Shown: positions 54,545 to 64,000 of the stretch, piece after piece
Numbering within the stretch: position 1 is the first letter of the stretch
How the letters are laid out: every line of letters starts with the position of its first letter
NCBI GenBank assembly: GCA_037974335.1
Contig: CM075760.1
Span: 17,905,059 to 17,969,058, forward strand
Length of the DNA stretch: 64,000 nucleotides
Direction of reading: 5' to 3'
Source: Prionace glauca
Lineage: Eukaryota > Chordata > Chondrichthyes > Carcharhiniformes > Carcharhinidae
Position numbers and translations under genes: made by a program
The notes under the pieces: model-generated
The model's database searches: none
What the model was told of the DNA's origin: nothing
The model's input: only the letters and a program-made list of their open reading frames with translations

Positions 54545-55870
54545 TTATTCTAGAGAAGAATATCTGACATCCTTCCATCGGCCGGACAACAGGGGACTCC
54601 AAACAATGCCCCCCGACAGGATCTTGAAAGGCAACCAGTTAAAAGGGAGGGGAAGGAGCAACAGGTAATGGGCAATACATGTTAGCCTAGATACATTAAA
54701 AATGTATCCACATCCCATTAAAAATGTCCATGCTCTGCTTTCTACCCAATACCATCGTCGTGCTAATATTTGGCCTCCAACTCCACAATCACTTGACATG
54801 CCTATTGATCTCATGTTTGATTTACTGATTATTGAATGCATTTTTGGGAATTCAAATTTACTGCCTCCCCTTGATCTATTTTGCGACTTAAACTTACAGG
54901 TATTAATGTGTTCCTCAACGTGTGTTGTTTTTCGTGAAACCTGATGGACCATGCTATGACTTTCGAAGTGCTTTATTAAGACTGCCTCAATAGCAGATTG
55001 CAGCTCTTTTCCGCCGGCTGACGTGAAGCTGAAGAGAAAATAAGCTGTACACTAGCTCTCTGTTTTATCCCTTTCCCTCTCATTTCTTTAAGAGGAGTTT
55101 CAATAACTGTATGAGTAGTTGGCGACAAATATAACGTTGTGCTGGACGGTTGGATGAAGGAGGTTCAGAGTGTTCCGTTGGCCTTTAACAACGATGTGGA
55201 TTAGTTAGATCGACTGTCATGTACCATTTAGCCAATTGTCTGAAAACTACAATGCATTTAAGTGAACTTATGACTTGTAGATTTTAGTAGTCTTGATTCT
55301 GGGTTCCTTTGAAATAGGTAACACAAGAATGACTTTGCATTTCAGACACGTTCCCAAACATTCGAATACACACACAGCAATGGATTCGTTTGCACACTGA
55401 AGTAATACTTTAAGTATTCTCCGGTCGTAGCCTGATGGCAAAAATTCATAGAGTCAGACCATGTCATTGTGAATTCTATTGGTGGGTTATGCAGTTCCTC
55501 AGCCGAGTGTGAAGTGTAATTCTATGGTGATGCTTTTATATCGGAAGTATCCGATATAATTATGATGAAGGGAACTTCAATGGAAAGTAAGACAGGTAGT
55601 AGCACATCTTGCATTTAGAATTTCTGCATCTCTAGTATCTCGAAGGGAATGGCAAAAATAAATTTTGCATCGGTTTATCACATTATGTGTAAAAAAGAGA
55701 ATCATACAACTTCATTTAGGTGTTGAGATATCGTCATGTCTTTGTTACCCCTGGATCCGCCTATTCAAGTTTTATATTCCACATTCCACACTGCATTAAC
55801 TTCAGTTGGTCCAAACTATAATATCCAGAACTTCACTCCCTCCGTGTCTGGCTGATACAGGAGGTGCCAT
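54545..55870. other. No gene recognised
   Basis: AT-rich; no V, D or J sequence and no repeat I can name. Confidence 0.4.
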
Positions 55871-55874
55871 AGTG

Positions 55875-55985
55875 TTACGGTCAGGTTGCTGTATTAGCCA
55901 TTAGCCAGAGGCACGGATCTCTGCACGTGGGTTCAAATCTCATCATGGCTAGTTATTTGAATTGCAATTCAAGTCTTAAACTTGG
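55875..55985 (+). repeat. tRNA-headed SINE (S2), fragment
   Basis: 'gtgggttcaaatctcatcat' box B and flanks in the S2 order. Confidence 0.5.
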
Positions 55986-56109
55986 GAGGGAAGGTTTTAT
56001 ATTCAGTAATGTTCACTATGAATCTGGTTCAATTGTTTCTTTTAACGTTATCTACCAACTTTCCGTGGACTGACTGTAAATCAGAGTAATGGACAGGCGT
56101 CTGAAATGA

Positions 56110-56580
56110 CTGAACAACCCGATTTATTTGATTTAATTTGCTTCATTATTGTCACACATATTTGTACACAGTGAAAAGTACTGTTTCTTGCATCTTATGT
56201 AGACAAAGAATACTGATCATAGAGAAGGAAACTAGGCAGTGCAGAATGTATGGTTACAGTCATAGTTGGGGTGTAAAGAAAGTTCAACTTAGTGCGAGGG
56301 AAGTCTATTCAAAAGTCTGATGGTAACAGGAAAGATGCTGCTCTTGAGTCGGTTGGTATGTGTCCTCAAACTTTTGTATTTTTTTCCCGACGAAAGAAAT
56401 TGGAAGCCAATATATCCGGGGTGTGTGTGGGTTCCTTGATCATCCTGACTGCTTTTTCGAGGCAGCGGGAACTGTTGACTGTTTCAATGGATGGGAGGCT
56501 GGTTTGGTTGACCGACTGGGCTTCGTTCACGGCCCTTTGTAGTTCGAATCCATTCACTTCAGGGCAATTGGGGATGTCAG
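56110..56580 (-). repeat. L2-like LINE, 3' part
   Basis: The minus-strand frame gives LPSIETVNSSRCLEKAVRMI then KEPTHTPDI, matching the conserved C-terminus of L2-type ORF2. The 3' end reads on the plus strand 'ttattgtcacacatatttgt' and 'cagtgaaaagtactgtttct'. Confidence 0.75.
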
Positions 56581-56584
56581 TGAC

Positions 56585-57110
56585 AAAGTCATTCCATGAC
56601 ATACGAAGTAAAAACAAAACCATATTGGCTTCTGGGTAAACATCAGGATTCCCGTCATTCTCATCAAATCCCTCGACACTTGCTCTTCTAACCATCTTTG
56701 TAAATCTTCTCCACCCTGTGTGCCTTTCAGTCTGTTGTTACTCCAGTTTTGGTCTTTTGAAAGTGCCCTTAATTCCTTTGGCCCCTCAATTCGCGAGCGT
56801 GCCTTCAAAAGCCTTGTTCCTGAGTTGGAGAATTCTCGACGTTAATCATTCACCGCTGCCCCCATCACTCACTCTGTTTACCTACCTCCATTCCTTTAAC
56901 AATGTTCCTGAAAACTTACCTCACCCTTAGAACATCGTGCTGGTCATCTAACCCCAAAGCTGTTCTGTGGATTTTTTTTTTAGCCAGTGCTCGTGTGAAA
57001 TCCTATGACCGTTATACTCGGGTTTTAAAGGAGTAGCTGCACTTATCAGTAAGATTCTGCTCTAGCAGGTGACGTTATGCATCTGACAGCAGCAGCGGCA
57101 ACAGCTGTTG
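56585..57110. other. Upstream of the D segment, dispersed repeat debris
   Basis: 56,650-56,960 is C/T-rich ('actctgtttacctacctcca') and looks like part of a dispersed repeat; 56,965-57,110 shows nothing known. Confidence 0.35.
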
Positions 57111-57113
57111 ATG

Positions 57114-57196
57114 AGTTTTTGTGCTGGCATGTATCACTGTGGGGAATATAGCTGGGACACAGTAGTTGAACCTGCTTTAACGCCCGTACAAAAACC
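57114..57196 (+). other. TRDD: T-cell-receptor delta-type D segment with both recombination signals
   Basis: Left 12-RSS: nonamer AGTTTTTGT (57,114-57,122), 12-bp spacer, heptamer CACTGTG (57,135-57,141). D coding element of 16 bp, GGGAATATAGCTGGGA (57,142-57,157). Right 23-RSS: heptamer CACAGTA (57,158-57,164), 23-bp spacer, nonamer ACAAAAACC (57,188-57,196). The two sides together match 30 of 32 conserved positions with both spacers exact, which is unlikely by chance. A 12-RSS on the left and a 23-RSS on the right is the TRDD (and TRBD) pattern: the left side can join V (23-RSS), the right side J (12-RSS). Two D frames are open (GNIAG; EYSW) and one has a stop (TAG). Confidence 0.93.
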
Positions 57197-57378
57197 CCCC
57201 AGCTTCACAGGAGTGCACCAATCTCTCTCAATAGCACCCGCCTCAGCCCACTTCCCGCCACTGACCCTCATCCCCACCGTGTTGCTGACCGAGTTTATCT
57301 TATTACTGGTCTGACCCAGTCCTAATCAAATCAGTCAGACACACGACAGAGCGAAAGAGTGTTGAATGGGGCCCCAAT

Positions 57379-57466
57379 GGATCGTGTTATGAGATCAAAC
57401 CGTGTGCAACATATGAAGAGGCTTAGCTCATCTTTGGCAACGGGACCAGGCTGATTGTGGAACCGA
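57379..57466 (+). other. J segment with 12-RSS; germline stop just before the FGxG motif
   Basis: RSS: nonamer-like GGATCGTGT (57,379-57,387), 12-bp spacer, heptamer CCGTGTG (57,400-57,406). The J coding element of 60 bp (57,407-57,466) ends LIFGNGTRLIVEP before a gtaagt donor. The frame that gives FGNG contains TAG at 57,424-57,426, two codons before the Phe, too near to be trimmed away in most joins, and the heptamer is weak (five of seven), so this J is probably inactive. It is 210 bp from the D segment, and probably a TRDJ. Confidence 0.85.
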
Positions 57467-57774
57467 GTAAGTAACTAATACTGGATAATGATCTCTCATC
57501 ATGTTATTTTGCCCCTTGTGCCTTAATTGAAACGTACAATTATTTGAATGATCACTGTTGTATAATGGATGAATGGGGATCTTTCGGAATTGGAAGCGTA
57601 GCTTGACTGGGCATTGAAATTTTCTGAAGTACTTTCTTTAAACATTTAACTAACCTCTATCGTGGGAACACAACTGTGTTGCCAACAGAGAGATATGTCA
57701 ATGACCTGGCTGTGTGTCGTACAATTAAGTGACATCTCGATAGACAGCTAGAAGAGACTCACCCCGACAGAGTC

Positions 57775-58165
57775 ATAGAGTCATTGAAGGAGACAGTACT
57801 GGAAAAAGCCTTTCTGCGTAATGAGAAGCATAGATAGAGAAGACAGGAAGAAACTTTTCCCTTTACTTGAGAGGGCAGGGCATAGATTTAAGGTAGGGGC
57901 AGGAGATTTAGGGGGTTATGAAGAAAACATTTTGACCCAAAGGGTGATGGGAGTCTGGAACTCAGTGCCTGAAATGGTGATGGAGGCCGACAACCTCACA
58001 ACATTTAAGAAATATTTAGATATGCATTTGTGCTGTCATATCATACATGGCAAAGGACCAAGTGCTGGAAAATGTGATTAGAACAGTTATTTGATTTGCC
58101 TTTGAACGGCGGAGACATGATAGGCCGAAGAGACTTTTCTGTGCAGTGGATTTCTCTGACTTTAT
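57775..58165 (+). repeat. CR1-type LINE, 3' part
   Basis: 'catttaagaaatatttagat', 'ggcaaaggaccaagtgctgg' and 'gataggccgaagagactttt', and the frame RVMGVWNSVPEMVMEADNLT. Confidence 0.8.
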
Positions 58166-58169
58166 GAAT

Positions 58170-58570
58170 CTTTGCCCTGAAACTATGATCAAAGAATATC
58201 AATTCAGTGTGCAAATGAATCCGTTATTGTGTATGAATTCTAGTAGTAGAGAAGCTGTCTGAAATCCAAAGTCATGTTTGTGTTACTTATTTCAATGAAA
58301 CCCAGAGTCAGGACTACAATAGTCTATGCAGCCTTCTGGCATCAAAATCACAGTTCTAAGTTATGCTTATAAAGGTGGGGTGAGTTGGAATTGGGGGGAA
58401 GGGATGGGTTGAGGCTTAATGGTGTAGATTTCCTTTAGTTGCAATTCTTAACAAAATCCCAAAAGCAGCATTTTTGTATGGATTTGAAAATTTCGTTCAA
58501 AATTGGGCCAGAGAATTCTTTACACGTGTTGTCTTGCTTTAATGTGTACATTGAGATTGGCATCGATTAC
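58170..58570. other. No gene recognised
   Basis: No J-like motif or repeat. Confidence 0.4.
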
Positions 58571-58571
58571 G

Positions 58572-58890
58572 GATGGCGCGGTGGGACAGTGGTTAGCATT
58601 GCCGCCTCACAGCTCCAGTTTCGATTCCCGGCTGGGTCACTGTCTGCGAGGAGTTTGCACGTTGTCCCCGTGTCTGCGCGGGTTTCCTCCCGATTCTTTG
58701 GTTCCTCCCACAGTCCAAAGATGCGTTAGGTTGATTGGTCATGCTGAATTGCCCATTAGTGTCAGGGACTGTCGAGGTTAGGGGGATTAGTGGGGTAAAT
58801 TTGTGGGGCTAGGACCTGGGATGGGATTGTTGTTGGTGCAGACTCGATGGGCCGAATGGCCTCTCCTACACTGTAGGGATTCTATATGAT
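58572..58890 (+). repeat. tRNA-headed SINE (S1b), full length
   Basis: 'ggcgcggtgggacagtggtt', 'gattcccggctgggtcactg', 'cctcccacagtccaaagatg', 'ttagggggattagtggggta' and the 3' end 'gactcgatgggccgaatggc' with 'gggattctatatga'. The LINE-like 3' end suggests mobilisation by a CR1-type LINE. Confidence 0.88.
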
Positions 58891-59399
58891 CGATGAATTT
58901 GAGGAGATTCATTTTGCACTCAGAAGTTTTTGGCCTCATTGCAAAAGTGGGAAGAGAATTTGGCATTGTGACAAACGAACCTGATGAATTATACAGTGTT
59001 GAAGGAATATGTCCTTTTCCACTTGCACATAAAGAAGTTCCTCACAAAACTAAGTATCTCAGAAGTACCAAGGGTTACCAGTCAACTACTGATACCACAA
59101 TGCTTCAAAGAATAATAATCCAACTTCTTTAAAAGAAAAAGAAAACAATATTTCCTCATGCCAGACTGATTCCCAGGGTAGCAGGATTAGTAGCTCTGTT
59201 TCACACGTGCTGCCAGACGTGCACAGTTGATCCAGAATTGTCTCTTTCTAATTTGCTATTTAATCCGTTGCACCTTTTTTGAGGGCAGATAGGTCATAAA
59301 ATTATGCGAAGTGAACATCTACTTTCCATGATTTGAAATAGCTAAAGTCTCTGTGGCCCGCTCAGTGGAGTGGGCCACAGTCACTGCTTGGGCAATAGT

Positions 59400-59469
59400 C
59401 CCTGTGTGTATTTTGATAATATTAACAAACTGATATTCGGCAGCGGCACCCAACTGCAGGTTGTGCCAA
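59400..59469 (+). other. J segment, open, weak nonamer
   Basis: Heptamer CCCTGTG at 59,400-59,406 (six of seven), then a 63-bp J element reading YFDNINKLIFGSGTQLQVVP before a gtaagt donor at 59,470. The canonical FGxGT motif is intact and no stop precedes it. The nonamer at the 12-bp position (AGTCACTGC) is poor. An alpha or delta J. Confidence 0.85.
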
Positions 59470-59529
59470 GTAAGTGCGAATCCACTTTCATTTCCTCTCA
59501 TTTGATATAGATTTCTACTAGTCAGATTC

Positions 59530-59670
59530 TTGATTAATAAAGGATAAACTGTTATCGGGGGTAGGCAGGAATGTGGGGTTGAGGTTACAATCAGATCTTA
59601 CTGTATAGCGGTTGGGCTAGAGTGGCCCAGTGCCTGACTCCGGCTCCCACTTTACACGTTCTGGTGTCGG
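59530..59670 (+). repeat. CR1-type LINE 3' end, copy 1 of a pair
   Basis: 'ggataaactgttatcggggg', 'taggcaggaatgtggggttg' and 'gaggttacaatcagatctta' also occur at 60,710-60,860. Confidence 0.65.
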
Positions 59671-59794
59671 GTGAAGGGCCGGTAAAGAGCCAAGGCAGTG
59701 CTTGGAATGAAGGACGAGCCATTGCACCAATCAATTAAGCTATTAAGGGCTGAGTATCGAGTTCAGCTCACAGTTTCAGGGCACTCACTGAATG

Positions 59795-59875
59795 TTAAAA
59801 TGGCAGCGCGGGCTTGTAGGGACGAAGGGCCTATTTCCTGTGCTGTGTTTGTTCTTTGTTCTTTGTTTATTAAGC
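59795..59875 (+). repeat. LINE 3' tail, 'ttctttg' repeats
   Basis: 'gacgaagggcctatttcctg' and 'tgttctttgttctttg' tail. Confidence 0.55.
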
Positions 59876-60139
59876 CGTATTATCAACAGCAGTTGAAACA
59901 TTAGGCATCAGTGATATGACATCGAACTGAAATTCAATTACTAATAGGATAGAAAATGTCAATTTAGCAGGTTGAGTCAAATGCCCACTGAATTGAGTAA
60001 TTGTCTACATATATTTCATTTTTAAGTTTGACTTTATTAAAATAATAATCTTGCTTAAACTATACAAGGTACGATTTTGACCACGTCTGGAAACCTATAC
60101 TTGCATTGGAGGTAGTTCAGGGAAGGCTTTGATCCCAGT

Positions 60140-60560
60140 TATAGATATTTTTTTTAGGAGTGGTTGAGTAGGTTGGGCCTATACTTAATGGAGTTTAGAA
60201 GAGTGAGAGGTGATCTTGTTGAGCCTTATTGGATTCTCAGGGGACATGACAAGGTTAGATACTGAGAAGTTATTATTTCTTGTGGGAGAGTCTAGGACCA
60301 GAGGTCCTAATCCCAAAGTACGGGGGTGCCCATTTAGATGATGAAGATTTTCTTCTTTCAGCCAGCAGTGAATCTGCGCACTCATTTACCACAGAGAACT
60401 GTTTTGGTTGAATGTTCACATTTTTAACCCACAAGGCAATCGAGGATTATGAGGATTCAACAGGAAAGAAGTTTTCAGAATTATCACATCAGATAATTCA
60501 TGATCTCATTGAATGACCGATGGGCCATATAGCCTCCTTCTGTCTCGTCGTCTTATGGTC
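60140..60560 (+). repeat. CR1-type LINE, old C-terminal and 3' part
   Basis: 'ggttgagtaggttgggccta', 'gtttagaagagtgagaggtg', 'tgatctcattgaatgaccga' and 'tagcctccttctgtctcgtc'. Confidence 0.7.
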
Positions 60561-60709
60561 TCCGGTCTTTGTTAAAGTGCTGGATGCATGCTTGAAATAA
60601 GGCCTCAAAGTGAAGTGTTGGTCAACGATTATCAATAACAGTTTGATGTTTTGAACCAGGCGTTATAGTTCAAATTAAAGAGTGGCCCCTTTAAAGACAG
60701 ACATGAGGA

Positions 60710-60860
60710 AGACTTTTTCTCTAAAGGGATAAACAGTTATCGGGGGTAGGCAGGAATGTGGGGGTGAGGTTACAATCAAATCAGTCATGATCTTACTGAA
60801 TAGCGGTTGAGCTGGAGCAGCTTAGTGCCTGAATCCAGTCCCACTTTGCACGTTCGTATG
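60710..60860 (+). repeat. CR1-type LINE 3' end, copy 2 of a pair
   Basis: Near copy of 59,530-59,670, ending 'cccactttgcacgttcgtat'. The pair brackets the LINE end at 60,140. Confidence 0.65.
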
Positions 60861-61107
60861 TTGATGTCAAACTATTCTCCTCGGATTTATGTCTCCTGGG
60901 TGTTCACAGAAAAACACTGGAAAATGTGAAACACAGTCAACTTGTTACCCAAATATCGTTCCCTGAAATATTCAAAAAATAGTGGGAACTAAGTATGAGG
61001 GAGAGGGAGGGAAAGGTCATATTTGGTTCAGGAGAGAAGCTAATTAAAACAAGTGACACGAACTCAAAGTGAATGTGAGCGAGCCCTGTGTTCATATGGC
61101 TGGGTCT

Positions 61108-61195
61108 ATATTTTGTAGTAGCTGTTACCACTGTGCTTATTACCGAACTGAGAAGCTTATCTTTGGCAAAGGGACCAAACTCATTGTGGAACCCA
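61108..61195 (+). other. J segment with good 12-RSS, apparently functional
   Basis: Nonamer ATATTTTGT (61,108-61,116), 12-bp spacer, perfect heptamer CACTGTG (61,129-61,135). The 60-bp J element (61,136-61,195) reads YYRTEKLIFGKGTKLIVEP without a stop and ends at a gtaagt donor. The LIFG(K/N)GT(K/R)LIVEP ending and equal length show that it and the J at 57,407 are duplicates of one another. Confidence 0.93.
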
Positions 61196-61827
61196 GTAAG
61201 TCCTCAACTATTTTCCATCATGATTTCTTTACATTAGAGTGACAATCAATATTTACAGTTCGAAACATATCACCAAGTTGTGTTTTCCTTGAAATCAGTA
61301 TAAGCTTAACGGGAGGAGATGTAATATCATTCATAACTTGCGGAGTGGTGTAGTGTGCTCGAATCCCTGCCTCTGAGCCAAAAACGCCAGACCTGAGTCC
61401 CTACCCTAGAACGTGGTGATCGGGGAAGGCGAGAAAACAACGCTGCCAAAGATTGGGAGTGTGAGAGAGAGAGTCTCCTGCTCAGCCACGCTTGATGTGT
61501 AGATCGGCTCTCAGCGCTTCGCAAAAGTCTAGGGGCATGTTCCAGAAATAGCTATCACTGAAGGCAGAGCAATCCTGCCTAAATCCCACTAGGTGCAGGG
61601 AGGCCATTTGGCTTCTAATTTGGACTTGGATGTGCATTGATTTGTAGAACATTATAAGATGCATTGTTGGTCTCTTGGCGATAGACAATTTTTAATGTTT
61701 ACTATTCGCACACCATGGCAGTTGCAGAGGCTCCCACACACATTAGTGAATATACTAATCCTTGTTGTGTATATTGGTTGGTATCTGAATGAGCTGATGC
61801 ACTGGTAGCTTTCTGCTGATATGAAGT

Positions 61828-61906
61828 CACTGTGCCCATTACTATGATGGTACTTATAAACTCACCTTTTGTTGCGGGAACCAACTGAATATTGTGCCAA
61901 ACAGGT
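61828..61906 (+). pseudogene. J-like segment with altered core motif
   Basis: Perfect heptamer CACTGTG (61,828-61,834), preceded by a weak nonamer at 11-12 bp. The open frame reads HYYDGTYKLTFCCGNQLNIVP, where FGxGT has become FCCGN. The usual gtaagt donor is missing; 'acaggtgcca' follows. Probably a J pseudogene related to the one at 59,407 (NKLIFGSGTQLQVVP). Confidence 0.75.
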
Positions 61907-62044
61907 GCCAGCTGATTTCTCTTTACCCTTCGACGGACATTTCTGCTGCACCAATGTCTGGCGAATGGTGACAAAAAGCAAAAGTAATGTTTAAAATTAA
62001 AAAAAGAGCTGTTAGATGTTTCGTTAGATGTTTAATTAGAACAA

Positions 62045-62280
62045 TAGAGATCCAAGGAGAGAGTCAGTAAATTCGTAGATGACACACAAATTGGTGATGT
62101 GGTAAATAGCGAGGAGGAAGGCCTTACATTACAGGTCGATATAGAAGGATTGGTCAAATGGATAGAGCAGTGAAAACTGAAATTTAACTCTAAAAAGTGT
62201 AATGTGATGTATTTTAAGAGGACTAACAGGGCAAGGGAATATACAGAAGTTAATGAAAACTACATGGAAGGAAAGTCAAA
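62045..62280 (+). repeat. CR1-type LINE, family C, first part
   Basis: 'gagtcagtaaattcgtagat', 'agcgaggaggaaggccttac' and 'aaaaagtgtaatgtgatgta', i.e. KFVDDTQIGDVVNSEEEGL. Confidence 0.75.
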
Positions 62281-62369
62281 CTGCTAGCTATGTCTTGCAC
62301 TTTTTTGATATAGAGAGACAGCAAATAAAGCAAAAGAGAGAAATGGGGTGGGTTTCAGGGAGAGGAATA

Positions 62370-62418
62370 GTTACATTTTTTTTCTTTGGCGATCACCTGG
62401 CTTTACAATTTGAATCCC
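62370..62418 (+). pseudogene. J-like remnant between two LINE family C pieces
   Basis: TFFFFGDHLALQFES resembles a J ending of the type FGDGTALQFEP with GT and Pro lost. No convincing RSS or donor. Low certainty. Confidence 0.35.
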
Positions 62419-62512
62419 AATCTATGGTCAAATCACCAAGCAGGTCAAAAACAACGTCTTGAATTACTGCCAGCACGGGAGTAACAAATTTGTGTAGCAT
62501 CTTTCACAGTTA

Positions 62513-63125
62513 GTTAGAACATTGAATACAGGAGTTGGGACGTTTTGTTGAAGTTGTACAAGACATTGGTAAGGCCACACTTGGAATACTGTGTAGAATT
62601 CTGGTCACCCTATTATAGAACTGATATTATTAAACGAGAAAGAGTGCAGAAACGATTTACTACGATCCTACCGGGACTTGATTGCTTGAGGCTGGATAGA
62701 CCGCGACTTTTTTTCTCTGGACCATGGAAGGCTGAGGGATGATCTTATAGAGGTCCATAAAATAATGAAAGGCATAGATCAGCTAGATAGTCAATATACT
62801 TTCCCAAAGGTCGGAGTGTCTAAAACTGGAGGGCATATGTTTAAGGTGAGAGGAGAGATACAAAAGTGTCCAGAGGGCTTTTTTTTTCACACAGAGGATA
62901 GTGAATGTCTGGAACAAGCTGCCAGAAGTAGTAGTAGAGGAGGGTACAATTTTGTCGTTTAGACAGCATTTAGACAGTTACATTGATAAGATGGGTATAG
63001 AGGAATATGGGCCAAATGCGGGCAGTTAAGATTAGCTTAGGGGTTTTAAAAAAAGGTTGTATGGACAAGTTAGGCCGCAGGACCTATTTCCATGCTGTAA
63101 ACCTCTATAGATCTATGACTCTATG
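62513..63125 (+). repeat. CR1-type LINE, family C, 3' part
   Basis: 'attgaatacaggagttggga', LYKTLVRPHLEYCVEFWSPY, RVQKRFTTILPGLD, 'aatgaaaggcatagatcagc' and the tail 'tctatagatctatgactcta'. Matches the copy at 30,230-31,092. Confidence 0.85.
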
Positions 63126-63514
63126 ATTGTGTCATTCCCACAAAAGAAAGGCCAATCCTTGACACTTGAACAAAACTCACTGTGGAACCTCGTATGCATC
63201 TTCATGAAGTTCAATGGCGAGACCTTGCATTTACAGAAAACCTGTACCATACTTGCTGAGATTCAAATTCCCATTTATAATGTGGACAAATATCTCTGTC
63301 ACACGGAGCTAACAGACAAGGGGTGGGAATTAAATTTAAATTGGTGGATGGGGGGAACATATTTCTTTCAGGAAATAATCTTCCCTGGCTATTGAAGTCA
63401 GCAGAATCTGAAATTGAACTCAAAACTCAAACTCAGGAGAAAGAAACTATAAATAAATTTTATATTTCTGCTCATGTGCTTGTATTTTTTGCCGTATTAT
63501 GGAAAATGTACTAG

Positions 63515-63570
63515 CACCAGGACTTTGAAACTTATCTTTGACAGAGGCAACAAATTCGTTTTGCAATCCA
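63515..63570 (+). pseudogene. Decayed J segment
   Basis: TLKLIFDRGNKFVLQS resembles a J ending FGRGTKFVLQP with changes at the Gly, Thr and Pro; the donor is ataagt instead of gtaagt. A T-rich nonamer-like stretch lies upstream but no heptamer is clear. Confidence 0.55.
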
Positions 63571-63579
63571 ATAAGTTTT

Positions 63580-64000
63580 TTTAAATTTTCAGTCTGGGTT
63601 TGGTAGCAGAATGAGTAACTGAAGTTACCTCGTTTTATTATTGTGTGGGAAATGGGCATCGCTGTCTTGGGCCAGCACTTACAAAGCCCTTCCCTAAATG
63701 TGGAAGCAGTGCTGAGCTGTTTTCTTGAACATGTGTTGTGTGCATTATTCCATTCCTACCTACAAATTATTTCCATTGTGTGGAGAGATTGTGGGGAATG
63801 TGGTGGCCAATGGCTACTTGAAGGTAAATGTTCTACAAGTGCACTAAGTTTCTGAACCTTCTTTCATTCAAAGTTCTTTTTACACGATGCAAGTAAATAA
63901 TGTATTGGCCTGTTACGTTTAAATGGGTGGGAATTCACAAGTTTTAAGGCCTTGTTGTCCAACGAGGGGCATACGCACGATGGGTCGTACTGGGGCTGCT
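63580..64000. other. No gene recognised at the right edge
   Basis: No constant-region immunoglobulin domain, J or repeat seen; a decayed LINE-like end may lie at 63,630-63,900. Confidence 0.4.

Noticed and set aside
56167-56173. Consensus heptamer CACAGTG
   Set aside because: No nonamer at 12 or 23 bp; it is part of an L2-like LINE 3' end.
57114-57196. Alternative reading of the D segment as the 3' end of a V gene (AGMYHCGEYSW with a 23-RSS)
   Set aside because: No V domain lies upstream, and the upstream nonamer, 12-bp spacer and perfect heptamer show a two-sided D segment.
63130-63390. Two further J-like readings (KKGQSLTLE near 63,150; KLVDGGTYFF near 63,345)
   Set aside because: No RSS, no FGxG core and no splice donor; likeness is too weak to list.
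43000-64000. TCR constant-region exon or an IgNAR-type V
   Set aside because: Looked for C-domain motifs and NAR-type V features on both strands; none found.
1-64000. CRISPR array, operon or other prokaryotic features
   Set aside because: The window is plainly vertebrate; the only short-unit arrays are minisatellites and microsatellites.

Overview
Vertebrate nuclear DNA, most likely from a cartilaginous fish (shark or ray). The inference rests on three things: germline T-cell-receptor segments lying beside antibody-type (VH-like) V segments, a dense load of CR1-type LINEs, Penelope-like elements and tRNA-headed SINEs of the kind common in sharks, and low coding density. There is no sign of bacterial or organellar sequence.

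Left part (1-24,000): a small family of GPR139-like class A receptors on the minus strand. Gene 1 has its main exon at 1-367 (running off the left edge) and its first exon at about 2.3 kb. Gene 2 has exon 2 at 19,081-20,009 and exon 1 at about 23.2 kb and looks intact. A third copy at 10,529-11,423 is a pseudogene. Genes 1 and 2 are recent duplicates that share intron sequence and a 42-bp minisatellite in exon 1. Between them lie nested retroelements: a Penelope-like element carrying a LINE that itself carries a LINE (7.3-10.2 kb), and a Penelope-like foldback unit with 13-bp target duplications and a LINE in one arm (14,941-16,761).

Middle and right (26,000-64,000): a tRNA-Val(AAC) gene, then part of a T-cell-receptor alpha/delta-type locus. 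V segments: a pseudogene at 27.1 kb (+), two good V genes in inverted orientation at 28.0-28.5 and 32.7-33.2 kb (-), one good V with extra cysteines at 40.3-42.2 kb (+), and two VH-like V pseudogenes at 46.0-46.7 and 48.4-48.9 kb (+). The second VH-like segment keeps a perfect 23-type recombination signal (RSS). At 57.1 kb sits a complete D segment with a 12-RSS on its left and a 23-RSS on its right. It is followed on the same strand by J segments at 57.4, 59.4 and 61.1 kb and decayed J-like segments at 61.8, 62.4 and 63.5 kb. No constant-region exon was found; it would be expected to the right of the window.

How it fits together: the V (23-RSS), D (12-RSS/23-RSS) and J (12-RSS) segments obey the 12/23 rule, so the forward V segments can join D by deletion and the minus-strand V segments by inversion. 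The VH-like segments next to D-J suggest the locus could, or once could, make receptor delta chains with antibody-type V domains. Everything else is mainly LINE, SINE, Penelope-like and simple-repeat DNA.
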